A stretch of 31,342 nucleotides of DNA from a virus, in IMG/VR virus record IMGVR_UViG_3300047358_000026, positions 1 through 31,342 of that record, one strand, 5' to 3'. The translations under genes were made by a program, and so were the position numbers. The notes under the pieces were generated by a model. That model was not told the DNA's origin and made no database searches. It saw nothing but the letters and a program-made list of their open reading frames with translations. Positions 6,265 through 14,199 of the stretch are shown here, piece by piece. Numbering within the stretch: position 1 is the first letter of the stretch; the number at the start of each line of letters is the position of its first letter.

Positions 6265-6586
6265 CGTGTACGCGGTGTTCACAGCGGCACGACACCACTG
6301 GTGGTCACGGCTATTGCATCCGCTCTATCAGCATTGTTACTTGCTGAAGGCTGACGCAGGCCGGTGGATCGTGTATGGCAAGACATCAGAGGGGCTGGAT
6401 TTGATGACGCTGGATGAATTCAGCGCATCTGAAGGGAATGTGATCGTGGCCAAAGCCAAGGTGCGCGATAATCAGAGAAGTTTATTTATGCTCAACACCT
6501 GTGTCGGGCATATCAAGCAGGCGATTGGGATACGCAACCCGTTCATCCTTACGCCGTATCAATTGTACAAACACTTAACGAGGTGA
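6251..6586 (+). CDS. Conserved hypothetical; possible permuted papain/NlpC-like fold
   Basis: A 111-residue protein. The N-terminal part has aromatic and histidine clusters (ARHHWWSRLLHPLYQHCYLL) and the C-terminal part has a cysteine-centred helix followed by a fixed motif (NTCVGHIKQAIGI, then TPYQLYKHL). A His early and a Cys-helix late is the order expected in permuted NlpC/P60-type peptidase folds, and small phage proteins with a C-V-x-x-x-K-x-x-L/I-G-I helix and TPYQLY tail recur in podoviruses. Catalytic activity is not shown. It overlaps terL by 14 bases; GAAGG at 6237 gives the ribosome binding site. Confidence 0.7.
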   Translation: MSSGNVYAVFTAARHHWWSRLLHPLYQHCYLLKADAGRWIVYGKTSEGLDLMTLDEFSASEGNVIVAKAKVRDNQRSLFMLNTCVGHIKQAIGIRNPFILTPYQLYKHLTR

Positions 6587-6589
6587 TTT

Positions 6590-6874
6590 ATGGGCGCACT
6601 AAGACCAAAGAAGCCTGAGCCACAGGCGAGAGAGGTAGCACTGGCTGCACGTCAGGAGAAAGCGTTAGACGAAGAGATTGAGGAACAAGAGGGACGCTTA
6701 CGGGCACAACGACGTGGGCAACTAGGCACTCGTTCACTGTTGGCAGGGGCACCGGCAAGCCGTAAGGCTGCGGCTTCGGGCATGGGTAGAGGCAAGGCTA
6801 GCAAGGCATCTATGCCATCTGCAGCACAACGCGCAAGCATTCTGAGCGGCATCAACGTACGGGGCATCGCATGA
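6590..6874 (+). CDS. Hypothetical protein preceding the portal gene
   Basis: A 94-residue protein with a predicted coiled-coil (AREVALAARQEKALDEEIEEQEGRL starts near residue 14; only the pattern is of note) followed by a long Arg/Ala/Ser/Gly-rich, probably disordered tail (SRKAAASGMGRGKASKAS). GAGGTG directly before the ATG supports the start. It overlaps the portal gene as ATGA. The place between terminase and portal and the low-complexity basic tail suggest a minor structural or assembly protein, but no family is recognised. Confidence 0.7.
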   Translation: MGALRPKKPEPQAREVALAARQEKALDEEIEEQEGRLRAQRRGQLGTRSLLAGAPASRKAAASGMGRGKASKASMPSAAQRASILSGINVRGIA

Positions 6875-8457
6875 AGTCGCCCAAGTACCTTGGCTCCGTT
6901 AAGGACATGAAGCGCAGAGAGAAGCGGGCATTCGACACCGAGGGCATGTGGCACGATCAGATGTCCGACGTGTACGAATACTTCCTACCTCAGCGCAACC
7001 TGTTCGAGACGCAGAACACGGGTCAGAAGAAGATGGATCGCATATTCGATTCAACCTCCCTCACCGCCATTCAACAGGCTGCTAGCAAGTTGCAGGAAAA
7101 CATCGCACCGATCCAAGCGAGATGGGCTGCATTCCAACCCAGTAATGAGGTCTTGGAACTACTCGAGCAAGGTGACGTGGGTGTTACTGAGCAACAGGTG
7201 CGCGAGAACCTCGACAAGCAAGCAAGCATTGTCTTTGACTACATCAACAGGAGTAACTTTGGCACGCAGTTCTATGAGGCTGCACTAGATCTGTTGATCG
7301 GTACAGCAACGCTTCGCATCGACGAGACCGATGACGATATGAACCCCATCGTCTTCCACTGCATACCTCAAAAGGGTATCGCGTTTGAAGAAGGGCCATT
7401 CGGCAACATTGAGACGCACTGGCGTAGGTTCAGTGTGAAGGCTCGTTTGCTTGAGCGAATGTGGCGTGGCGTCGAAGTGTCCGAGACTGTACGCGCACTG
7501 ATCGAGAACTCACCCGATGCTGACCTCAAAGTGTGTGAGGGTGTGGTATTCGAGCCGAAAGCAAAGCGGTACTACGGTTGCTTATGGGTGAACGACGAGG
7601 ATAGGTTCTCATGGATCGAAGACTTCGGTGAAACATCGCCTTGGGTCACTGGCCGCTACACGAAGGTAGCCGGTGAGGTGCGTGGTCGCGGGCCTGCAAT
7701 GCAGTGTCTGCCCGATGTACGCAGTCTGAACAAGGCCAAAGAGTTTGTCTTGCAGAAGGCGGCTATCGACTTGGCTGGCATGTACACAGCAACCGATGAT
7801 GGTGTGACCAACCCGTACAACCTGACCATAGCCCCGGGCGTTGTCATCCCTGTTGGATCGAACAACACTAGCAACCCGTCGATCATGCGTCTGGACACAG
7901 GAACGAACCTCGGACTCGCACAGTTTGAGATCACGGAACTGCAGAACGCTATCAAGCTGGCGCTGTTCAACGACCTGCGCGACCCTGCTGGGCCTGTCCG
8001 TACTGCTACCGAGATCGCTATTGAGAGCCGAGAGCTAGCGAAGCGCATCGGTTCCGCGTTTGGACGGCTACAAACTGAGGTGTTGATACCTATCCTCAAG
8101 AGGGTGGTGTCGATCCTGACCCGTCGTGGTCTGATTATGCCGATTGAGTTGGACGGCAAGGACGTGGAAGTAAAGTTCACATCCCCCCTCGCCCGTGCTC
8201 AGGATGGTGAGGACTTGTTGTCACTCCAACAAGCGGTGCAGTTCGTCGCTGCTAACGCTGGGCCTGACCTGATTGCCACGTCATTCAAGATCGAGGACTT
8301 CGGAAGTTACGTTGCTGAGAAGACCGGCATGTCATCCGATTTAGTTCGTAGCGATACGGAGAAGCAACAGGCTATTGAAGCCGGAGCGCAGCAGGAAATG
8401 GCTCAACAACAGGCTCAGATGCCCCCACAACAGCCCCAGTTGCAGGCGGTTGAATGA
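6871..8457 (+). CDS. Head-to-tail connecting (portal) protein, T7 gp8-like
   Basis: A 528-residue protein matching the podovirus head-tail connector family. Typical features are the N-terminal helix with KRREKRAFDTEGMWHDQ, YEYFLPQRNLF, and DSTSLTAIQQAASKLQ, the core ending in VRTATEIAIESRELAKRIG, the QTEVLIPILKRVV stem region, and a C-terminal Gln-rich tail after residue 490. Twelve subunits would form the ring through which DNA passes, nucleating the prohead. Start ATG 6871 overlaps the previous stop (ATGA). The length is close to T7 gp8. Confidence 0.95.
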   Translation: MKSPKYLGSVKDMKRREKRAFDTEGMWHDQMSDVYEYFLPQRNLFETQNTGQKKMDRIFDSTSLTAIQQAASKLQENIAPIQARWAAFQPSNEVLELLEQGDVGVTEQQVRENLDKQASIVFDYINRSNFGTQFYEAALDLLIGTATLRIDETDDDMNPIVFHCIPQKGIAFEEGPFGNIETHWRRFSVKARLLERMWRGVEVSETVRALIENSPDADLKVCEGVVFEPKAKRYYGCLWVNDEDRFSWIEDFGETSPWVTGRYTKVAGEVRGRGPAMQCLPDVRSLNKAKEFVLQKAAIDLAGMYTATDDGVTNPYNLTIAPGVVIPVGSNNTSNPSIMRLDTGTNLGLAQFEITELQNAIKLALFNDLRDPAGPVRTATEIAIESRELAKRIGSAFGRLQTEVLIPILKRVVSILTRRGLIMPIELDGKDVEVKFTSPLARAQDGEDLLSLQQAVQFVAANAGPDLIATSFKIEDFGSYVAEKTGMSSDLVRSDTEKQQAIEAGAQQEMAQQQAQMPPQQPQLQAVE

Positions 8458-8729
8458 CTTGGCAAAGCATAGAGGGTAGCAATGAGGGCGCTCACAAGGC
8501 CGCTGCGGAGGCCAGAGAGCGTTTCTCTGAATTAACGAAGGCGTACAGCCGGTGCTTTGCTACTGAAGACGGGCAAAAGGTGGTGGAGGATCTGACTAGG
8601 AAGTTCCTGTTAGACAACTCCACTGACCTTGGGGCGCGGAACGTAGAGTACGAGGCTGCATATCACAACGGTGAGGCGGGGGTCATTAGGATGATCGTCC
8701 ACTACATCCAACAAGCGGAGAAAGTATGA
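8454..8729 (+). CDS. Bbp19-like small phage protein
   Basis: A 91-residue helical protein: EARERFSELTKAYSRCFATEDGQKV, then DLTRKFLLDN, and a last helix GVIRMIVHYIQQAEKV. The order 'F-x-x-x-FATEDGQKVL-x-DL... then a GE-x-x-V-x-x-I' is that of the Bbp19-like proteins (named after Bordetella phage BPP-1), found between portal and scaffold genes. Their exact role is unknown; a virion or head-assembly part is presumed. ATGA overlaps at both ends place it firmly in the head operon. Confidence 0.8.
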   Translation: MTWQSIEGSNEGAHKAAAEARERFSELTKAYSRCFATEDGQKVVEDLTRKFLLDNSTDLGARNVEYEAAYHNGEAGVIRMIVHYIQQAEKV

Positions 8730-9067
8730 GCGAAGTGGAAGAAGTCGAAGAACTGGAAGAAGTGAAGCCCAAGAAGCGGGCAGTCAAGAGCAAGATCGAG
8801 GTGGTCTGCGCTGAACCCGACTACCTGAAGAAGATCAAGTTTGATATGGGCTGGCTGCAGAAGGTCGGCACCCAGTACGGGATTGATAAGTTCGAGTACA
8901 TACACAAATTCAGGGCGTTTCGTTGCTATAAGTCTGGTCAACACGTTGATTGGATAGACGTAAACGATCTCGCACTGTTAAACGGTGAGCGGAGACTGGT
9001 ACAGATCCTTCTCAAGCACCAACCTGTAAGCCCCAAGCGGGCTGTAATAAACTATCCTTGGAGATAA
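8726..9067 (+). CDS. Hypothetical protein with acidic N-terminus
   Basis: A 113-residue protein. The first 22 residues are almost all Glu, Val and Lys (MSEVEEVEELEEVKPKKR) and probably unstructured; the rest looks globular, with AEPDYLKKIKFDMGWLQKV and HKFRAFRCYKSGQHVDWI. I recognise no family. It starts with an ATGA overlap on the Bbp19-like gene and ends two bases before the scaffold gene start, so it is cotranslated with head-assembly genes. A head-assembly accessory role is inferred only from this. Confidence 0.75.
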   Translation: MSEVEEVEELEEVKPKKRAVKSKIEVVCAEPDYLKKIKFDMGWLQKVGTQYGIDKFEYIHKFRAFRCYKSGQHVDWIDVNDLALLNGERRLVQILLKHQPVSPKRAVINYPWR

Positions 9068-9069
9068 GA

Positions 9070-9813
9070 ATGTCAGAGGCCGTTGAAAACGACACCCTTG
9101 AAAGCAATGAACCCACATCACTCGTTGATGCAGCAGAACCCACCCTCTCGGAAGGCGAATACTTCTTAACGGAAGGAATCAAGGGCGCTGGTGACACGCC
9201 TGAGTGGTACAAGGCTGAGAAGTACAAGTCCGTGGCTGACCAAGCCAAGGCATACACAGAATTAGAGAAGAAGTTTGGCGGCTTTACTGGCGCACCCAAG
9301 GATGGCTACGCAATGCCGGAGGGAGTGGAGCAAGGCGACGAACTAATGGACGCGCTCAAAGGCTTTGCCGAGAAGACCAACATGAATCAGTCCTCATTCA
9401 ATGAGGCATGGGAACTGTTAATCGCTCAGGGTGAGGCGGTTGAGGAAGTATCTGCCGAGATGGAGATGCAACGCCTAGGTGACAACGCTACCGACCGCGT
9501 GAAGACTGTTGAACAGTTCATGAAGAACAACCTCGACAACGAAACCTACGAAAAGGTGCGTTATGCGGTCAACAGTGCGGAGTCTATCGAACTGGTAGAG
9601 GCACTGATCGGCGCTACTGCACCGGCCAAGCTACCTATCGACGGGCACATCGAACCGGGTGGTATGACATGGGATGACATCGAGGCTGAAATGTTCAAGA
9701 AGCATGAGAACGGACAGCTACTGAGGTCGATTGACAGCAGCCATGAGGCCAAAATACAGCGGATGATGAAAGAATTTGGCGGTGATAAGCCATATTCGCA
9801 AACATTTGGCTAA
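9070..9813 (+). CDS. Capsid assembly scaffolding protein (T7 gp9-like)
   Basis: A 247-residue very acidic, helical protein. It has a disordered acidic start (MSEAVENDTLESNEPTSL), a conserved-looking middle, EKKFGGFTGAPKDGYAMPEG, typical of phage scaffold/head proteins, and a basic-acidic C-terminal helix (DSSHEAKIQRMMKEFGG) that would bind the coat protein. It lies directly before the capsid gene as expected. ATG 9070 with GGAG at 9059 is chosen; the ATG at 9058 lies inside the previous gene and would add four residues. It is expected to leave the prohead during maturation. Confidence 0.85.
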   Translation: MSEAVENDTLESNEPTSLVDAAEPTLSEGEYFLTEGIKGAGDTPEWYKAEKYKSVADQAKAYTELEKKFGGFTGAPKDGYAMPEGVEQGDELMDALKGFAEKTNMNQSSFNEAWELLIAQGEAVEEVSAEMEMQRLGDNATDRVKTVEQFMKNNLDNETYEKVRYAVNSAESIELVEALIGATAPAKLPIDGHIEPGGMTWDDIEAEMFKKHENGQLLRSIDSSHEAKIQRMMKEFGGDKPYSQTFG

Positions 9814-9821
9814 ATTTATTA

Positions 9822-9850
9822 TTGACAAACCGAAAAATGTGGTATCTTAC
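9822..9850 (+). promoter_or_regulatory. Candidate promoter for the capsid transcript
   Basis: A perfect -35 TTGACA (9822-9827) is followed either by TGG-TATCTT (extended -10, 9843-9848, 15-base spacer) or by TCTTAC (9845-9850, 17-base spacer). It lies in the only sizeable gap of the head operon, nine bases after the scaffold stop, and would boost transcription of the most abundant virion protein. Confidence 0.6.
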
Positions 9851-9873
9851 ACCCGTCGGATACCCCATTTGGG

Positions 9874-9912
9874 CCTGACAGATTTAGGTTAAAGACTGAC
9901 CGATCTGTCGGG
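9874..9912 (+). promoter_or_regulatory. Stem-loop in the capsid mRNA leader
   Basis: CCTGACAGAT (9874-9883) pairs with ATCTGTCGGG (9903-9912) over ten base pairs including one G-T pair, with a 19-base loop. A smaller GAGGC/GCCTC hairpin follows at 9938-9953. No T run follows, so these are more likely RNA-processing or mRNA-stabilising elements than terminators. Confidence 0.5.
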
Positions 9913-9988
9913 TACTCAGTTTAAGACCTTAGAGTGAGAGGCAATAACGCCTCGTTAAATTAATTTTGACAACTTTGAGGACTGAGCA

Positions 9989-10822
9989 ATGTCAAAGAAT
10001 CTTTCCGCTGTTGCGGTAACCGAGTTTGACAGTATGGTCAAACATGCCTACCAAGGCATGGGCCTGCTGAAAGGCGGTGTTACTGTTCGTAATAATGTAG
10101 TAGGTGATACCTACAAATTCCGTCGCATGGGTAAAGGACTTGCCAACCAGAAGTCTACTTCTGATCTGGTAACGCCAATGGACGTGTCTCACGAGTTCAA
10201 GACTGCTACGCTGGCTAACTGGAACGCTCCCGAGTACACGGACATCTTCGATGCCGCTGAAGTTAACTTCGATGAGAAGCAAGAGCTTGCAAACACTATT
10301 GCAGGTGCCTTGGGCCGTCGTTGTGACCAGTTGGTTATCGACGCTATGGACGCATCTACCCCTCTCACCACTGCTGTAGTTGCTGGCGGTACTAACCTAA
10401 CGATGGCTAAGGTCATTGATGCACAGGTAGAACTGCGCGATCAGGGCGTACCGAACACTGAGTTGTTCGCAGCTATCGAAGCTGGCGGTCTGGGTGGTTT
10501 GTTGAACGATGAGAAAGCTACAAACGCTGACTACCAGAACATCAAGGCTTTGGTGTCTGGTGAGATCAACACGCTTGTAGGCTTCCAGTTCATCATCCTA
10601 GAGACTCGCACCGAGGGTGGTTTGACTGAAGCGGCTAACGTCGTGGATTCATGGTTCTTCCAACGTCCTGCTATTGGCCTTGCCATCGGTATCGACATGA
10701 AGACCGAAGTCAACTGGATTGCTGAACGTACTGCTTGGTTAACCAACGGTATGCTGAAAGCTGGCTCTGTCGTACGCGACGAGGGTGGTCTGGTTAAAGT
10801 TCAATACGACAAGACTGCTTAA
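9989..10822 (+). CDS. Major capsid protein
   Basis: A 277-residue protein of the podovirus capsid type (HK97 fold, similar to the 'phage capsid protein' family common in marine podoviruses). Recognisable parts are the N-terminal AVTEFDSMVKHAYQGMG, the E-loop region GDTYKFRRMGKG, the AALANWNAPEYTDIFD-like segment near residue 75, the spine-helix region KQELANTIAGALGRR and the C-terminal strand AGSVVRDEGGLVKVQYD. No N-terminal delta domain is seen, which fits the separate scaffold gene. The ribosome binding site is TTGAGGA at 9974-9980, and codon choice appears biased to frequent codons, as expected for high expression. Confidence 0.93.
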   Translation: MSKNLSAVAVTEFDSMVKHAYQGMGLLKGGVTVRNNVVGDTYKFRRMGKGLANQKSTSDLVTPMDVSHEFKTATLANWNAPEYTDIFDAAEVNFDEKQELANTIAGALGRRCDQLVIDAMDASTPLTTAVVAGGTNLTMAKVIDAQVELRDQGVPNTELFAAIEAGGLGGLLNDEKATNADYQNIKALVSGEINTLVGFQFIILETRTEGGLTEAANVVDSWFFQRPAIGLAIGIDMKTEVNWIAERTAWLTNGMLKAGSVVRDEGGLVKVQYDKTA

Positions 10823-10835
10823 AGGAGGGTCTCTC

Positions 10836-11093
10836 ATGGCTTTTGATTACGACAAACTTTCTCGCATTGGCGGGATGGGCGATGCTCAGAAGGTATACGC
10901 ATATGCGTCTTCTGACTCTATCGCCACGGTTACTGGCGCGAATTACTTCTTGCCAGCAATCAACGAGTTGCAGGTCAACGACGTTATCTTCGTAAGTGAT
11001 AGCGATGCTGCTGCGGTTACTGTCACGTTTGTGAAGAGTAATACCGGAACAGCGATTGACTGTGCATCTGGTACGGCGCTAGGCGACTCCTAG
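10836..11093 (+). CDS. Small protein after the capsid gene; possible decoration protein
   Basis: An 85-residue protein, MAFDYDKLSRIGGMGDA then beta-rich stretches (INELQVNDVIFVSDSDAAAV), without charged coiled-coil. It has one of the best ribosome binding sites in the window (AAAGGAGGGT at 10821-10830) and lies 13 bases after the capsid stop, before a strong terminator, so capsid and this protein form the end of one highly expressed unit. Proteins of this type directly after the capsid gene are common in marine podoviruses; head decoration is a reasonable guess, not shown. Confidence 0.75.
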   Translation: MAFDYDKLSRIGGMGDAQKVYAYASSDSIATVTGANYFLPAINELQVNDVIFVSDSDAAAVTVTFVKSNTGTAIDCASGTALGDS

Positions 11094-11100
11094 TTTGGGT

Positions 11101-11129
11101 GGGGGGTTTCGGCCCCCCGCTCTTTTTTT
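11101..11129 (+). terminator. Strong rho-independent terminator
   Basis: Six G (11101-11106), a TTTCGG loop and six C (11113-11118), followed by GCTC and seven T (11123-11129). It separates the capsid unit from the tail genes and would lower their transcription relative to the capsid by partial read-through. Confidence 0.92.
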
Positions 11130-11140
11130 GAGGGAAAGAT

Positions 11141-11698
11141 ATGGCGAGTAAGATCGACCTAGTAAGTAACGCGCTGATCCTCATTGGTGATTCGCCTATC
11201 AACACGCTAGACGGGAACACTCGTGCCCAGCAGGTTGGGTCTAACCTGTACGACAACATTGTAAAGTTTGAATTGACCAAACATCGGTGGGGGTTCGCTC
11301 GTAAGAAAGCGCAAATCTCACTAACGACCGATGTCCCTGCAGATCCCGAATGGCAGTCTATCTATCAGTTGCCAACCGACCTTCTGGTACTTATCAAGCT
11401 ATACCCCAGCACTGGCTATCAAGTGTATGGCGACAAGGTATACGCCAATGGTAAGTCCGCTCTGTACTGCGACTACATCTATGACGTACCTGAGAGTGAG
11501 TGGCCTATCTACTTCTCCAAGATGATCGAGTACGCATTAGCCAAGGACTTCGCTACGAGCGTCAGGGACAGTGCTACGGCAAGGGGAGAGATGGCTGCGG
11601 AATACCTGAATGCGTCCCGTATGGCGCGTTTCACGGACTCTCAGCAGCATCCACAGACGAGGATACAAAGTAATCCATTTACGAACGTTAGGTACTAA
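11141..11698 (+). CDS. Tail tubular protein A (T7 gp11-like adaptor)
   Basis: A 185-residue protein with the family's N-terminal pattern SNALILIGDSPINTLDGNT, the helix LYDNIVKFELTKHRWGFARKK, the strand-rich YQLPTDLLVLIKLYP and a C-terminal helix with YALAKDFATSVRDS. It forms the twelve-subunit ring that joins the portal to the tail nozzle and brings the fibre. AGGGAAAGAT before the ATG is the ribosome binding site. It is the first gene after the capsid terminator, so it depends on read-through or on an upstream promoter that I cannot see. Confidence 0.9.
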   Translation: MASKIDLVSNALILIGDSPINTLDGNTRAQQVGSNLYDNIVKFELTKHRWGFARKKAQISLTTDVPADPEWQSIYQLPTDLLVLIKLYPSTGYQVYGDKVYANGKSALYCDYIYDVPESEWPIYFSKMIEYALAKDFATSVRDSATARGEMAAEYLNASRMARFTDSQQHPQTRIQSNPFTNVRY

Positions 11699-11700
11699 TC

Positions 11701-14199
11701 GTGGCTAAGACGCGATTCATCCAATCTAGCTTTGTGAGTGGTGAGCTTAGTCCTTTATTGAAGGGTCGTATCGACCTTGCTCAGTATTATCAGGGTGTGC
11801 AGACCGCTAAGAACGTGGTCATTGTCCCTCAAGGTGGGATGAAGCGTCGGCCCGGTACTGAGTATGTGCAGACTGTCATCAACACCCTCTCTCGCAATAC
11901 TACGGTGCCTACGGTTCCCAATGGCGGGACGGCTGGCAACGTCAATGATGACAACGACAACACGACATCCGTTACGACGGTCGGTATATCCACGACAAAC
12001 CCGTATGTGGTTTGCAAGTTCGACCTAGGATCTGCAAAGGCCGTAGAGTTCTTCGACGTTAGAAACGTGTTTCTGTCTGCTGGCACGTCTGACGAGTTCA
12101 AGATTCAGTATTCAACCGATGATGTGACCTATGTTAACGCGGCTAGTGTCCCGTTGCTGGGTATATCCTCGCAGGACTTCCGATTGTTTATAGGCAAAAC
12201 GGCTAGATACTGGCGCTTGGCTAGGGTTGGAGCGGCGGATCTTACCACCGCTGTAATTACGGTAGGTACAGTTGCGCCGATTGAGCAGACTGCCACGGCA
12301 TCTAATTTCAAGATGCTGGATTTCAGCGTAGAGGATGCTCGGCACTACCTGTTAGTCGTGACTGAGAACAACATTCGCGTATTCCGCACACCAAACACTC
12401 ATGTAGCGGACATCAAGACCACTATCGCGTCCGCTGATGTACCCGAAGTACGCGCTACACAGGTCGAGAACGTGATGCTGTTGTTCCAAGAGAACACGAT
12501 ACCGAAGCGATTGATTAACTTGGGCGCTGACACCGAGTGGTTTATCGACGATATACCGTTTAGCAACGTGCCTCAGTTCGATTACAACGATGCTTCTAGC
12601 CCCACACCCGTTAGCGATGTGCAGGTTATGACGCTCACAGGCTTTGTTGCCGGTGATAAGTTTCAGATAGACATAGAGGGCGTAACGTCTAAGAACATCA
12701 CGTTTGCCGGTGACGCTACTGCGGATCAGCAATCGTCTACAGAATTCAACATCCAGCGCAATATCCAAGAAATGCCGGTGATGGGCGAGACGGGCGTTAG
12801 TGTTGCTCGTATAGCCCCAGACGGGTCTGGTAACTTTCGATACACCATTACGGTGGGTGGGGAGTCGGCAAAAGACTTTGAGCTGTACTCAGCATTTGCT
12901 TCTACTGGCACCGCAAGCAAGACTATCGCCTTTACGAAGACAACAAACGGTTCTCCACGCAAGGAGGACATCTGGTCGGCTACCCGAGGTTACCCCAAGA
13001 CAGCATGTTTCTATGAAGGACGGTTGGTTCTTGGCGGTACTCGGTCTAAGCCACAGTCTTTGTTCTTCTCCAAGTCTGGGTCGTTCTTCGACTTCGATAT
13101 TGATGACGGTGATGACGATGAGGCCATCTTTGTAACCATATCGTCTCGCAAACTGAACGACATTGTTGACGTGTTCCCCGGTCGTAACTTGCAGATATTC
13201 ACATCTGGTGCGGAGTTTGCTGTTACTAGCAGTCCTGTCACGCCATCGAGCGCGCAGGTTAAACCACAAACGTCACACGGTGCGCTAAACGTAGAGACTC
13301 AGGACGTAGACGGCTCCACCATCTTTGTGGATCGTAACGGTAAGTCGATTAGAGACTTCGTGTTTTCGTTCAATGAGGACGCATACGTTACACAAGACCT
13401 GTCTGTACTCGCCTCTCACCTAATTACACAGCCTGTAGACATGGCTCTGTTGAGTGGTACGCAGAGCGACGATGCTAACTGGGTGTTCTTTGTAAACAAT
13501 GACGGCAAGGGCGTGATCCTTAACACCCTCCGCGCTCAGGACATTACCGGGTTCACTCGATGGGAGAACACCGGCAGCATCAAGGGCGTGTGTGTTGTAG
13601 ACGAAGACCTGTACCTAATCACTGAGCGAACCGTTAACAGCGCGACTGTTAAGTTCTTGGAGCGTTGGAACTTCGATTACAAGATGGACGCATCAACCAA
13701 GATAGCCCCTACAAGCTCTCAGACTGTCCTTACAGGGCTGGATTATTTAGAGGGGCAGACGGTACAGATCGTTGCTGACGGCGTTGTACTGCAGCCTAGG
13801 GCGGTCTCATCGGGGTCTATAACCCTAGAGGCTAGCGAGACAGGCTATACAAGCGTTGAAGTGGGTCTAAACTTCCCAATCGAACTGAAGCCGATGCCGT
13901 TGAACACCAGTTTCGTCGGCAGTGGTCAAAACCAACTGCGGTTGAAGCGCATTGTAAGGATTAACAGCCGTGTATTCCAGACCTCTGGCGTGTACGTTAA
14001 CGGTAATGCGGTGCCGATCAGGGCATTCGGGCCTGCACCAGACACCCCATTGGATAACCCGCCAGACGTGTTAACGGGTATCATTGACGATATATACGGT
14101 ACAGACGGATGGACGAGAGAGGAGGTGCCGGTGTTTACGGTTCCTGACCCCACCCCGTTCCATATACAAATGATTGAATTTGAAGTGGAGAGTAGCTAA
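11701..14199 (+). CDS. Tail tubular protein B (T7 gp12-like nozzle) with an inserted domain
   Basis: An 832-residue nozzle protein. The N-terminus is diagnostic: SSFVSGELSPLLKGRIDLAQ, then NVVIVPQGGMKRRPGTEYV (to residue 56). The canonical sequence resumes at KMLDFSVEDARHYLLVVTE (204-222). Between them, residues about 60-198 look like an extra module with a discoidin/galactose-binding pattern (CKFDLGSAKAVEFFDVRNV, DEFKIQYSTDD, TARYWRLARVG). The later parts show the beta-propeller-like body. It starts with a GTG two bases after the previous stop. Six copies would make the tail tip; the insertion may bind a surface glycan. Confidence 0.9.
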   Translation: MAKTRFIQSSFVSGELSPLLKGRIDLAQYYQGVQTAKNVVIVPQGGMKRRPGTEYVQTVINTLSRNTTVPTVPNGGTAGNVNDDNDNTTSVTTVGISTTNPYVVCKFDLGSAKAVEFFDVRNVFLSAGTSDEFKIQYSTDDVTYVNAASVPLLGISSQDFRLFIGKTARYWRLARVGAADLTTAVITVGTVAPIEQTATASNFKMLDFSVEDARHYLLVVTENNIRVFRTPNTHVADIKTTIASADVPEVRATQVENVMLLFQENTIPKRLINLGADTEWFIDDIPFSNVPQFDYNDASSPTPVSDVQVMTLTGFVAGDKFQIDIEGVTSKNITFAGDATADQQSSTEFNIQRNIQEMPVMGETGVSVARIAPDGSGNFRYTITVGGESAKDFELYSAFASTGTASKTIAFTKTTNGSPRKEDIWSATRGYPKTACFYEGRLVLGGTRSKPQSLFFSKSGSFFDFDIDDGDDDEAIFVTISSRKLNDIVDVFPGRNLQIFTSGAEFAVTSSPVTPSSAQVKPQTSHGALNVETQDVDGSTIFVDRNGKSIRDFVFSFNEDAYVTQDLSVLASHLITQPVDMALLSGTQSDDANWVFFVNNDGKGVILNTLRAQDITGFTRWENTGSIKGVCVVDEDLYLITERTVNSATVKFLERWNFDYKMDASTKIAPTSSQTVLTGLDYLEGQTVQIVADGVVLQPRAVSSGSITLEASETGYTSVEVGLNFPIELKPMPLNTSFVGSGQNQLRLKRIVRINSRVFQTSGVYVNGNAVPIRAFGPAPDTPLDNPPDVLTGIIDDIYGTDGWTREEVPVFTVPDPTPFHIQMIEFEVESS

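Noticed and set aside
5590-6282. 230-residue leftward ORF within terL
   Set aside because: It lies fully opposite the terminase nuclease domain, has Cys/Arg/Leu-rich shadow composition, no ribosome binding site and no recognisable motif.
7656-8180. 174-residue leftward ORF inside the portal gene
   Set aside because: Antisense to a clear portal coding frame; Ser/Arg/Ile-rich composition typical of a reverse-frame shadow.
9966-9971. Second TTGACA just before the capsid start
   Set aside because: A -10 element at normal spacing would fall around the capsid start codon, and no such box is present; it is probably chance in an AT-rich leader.
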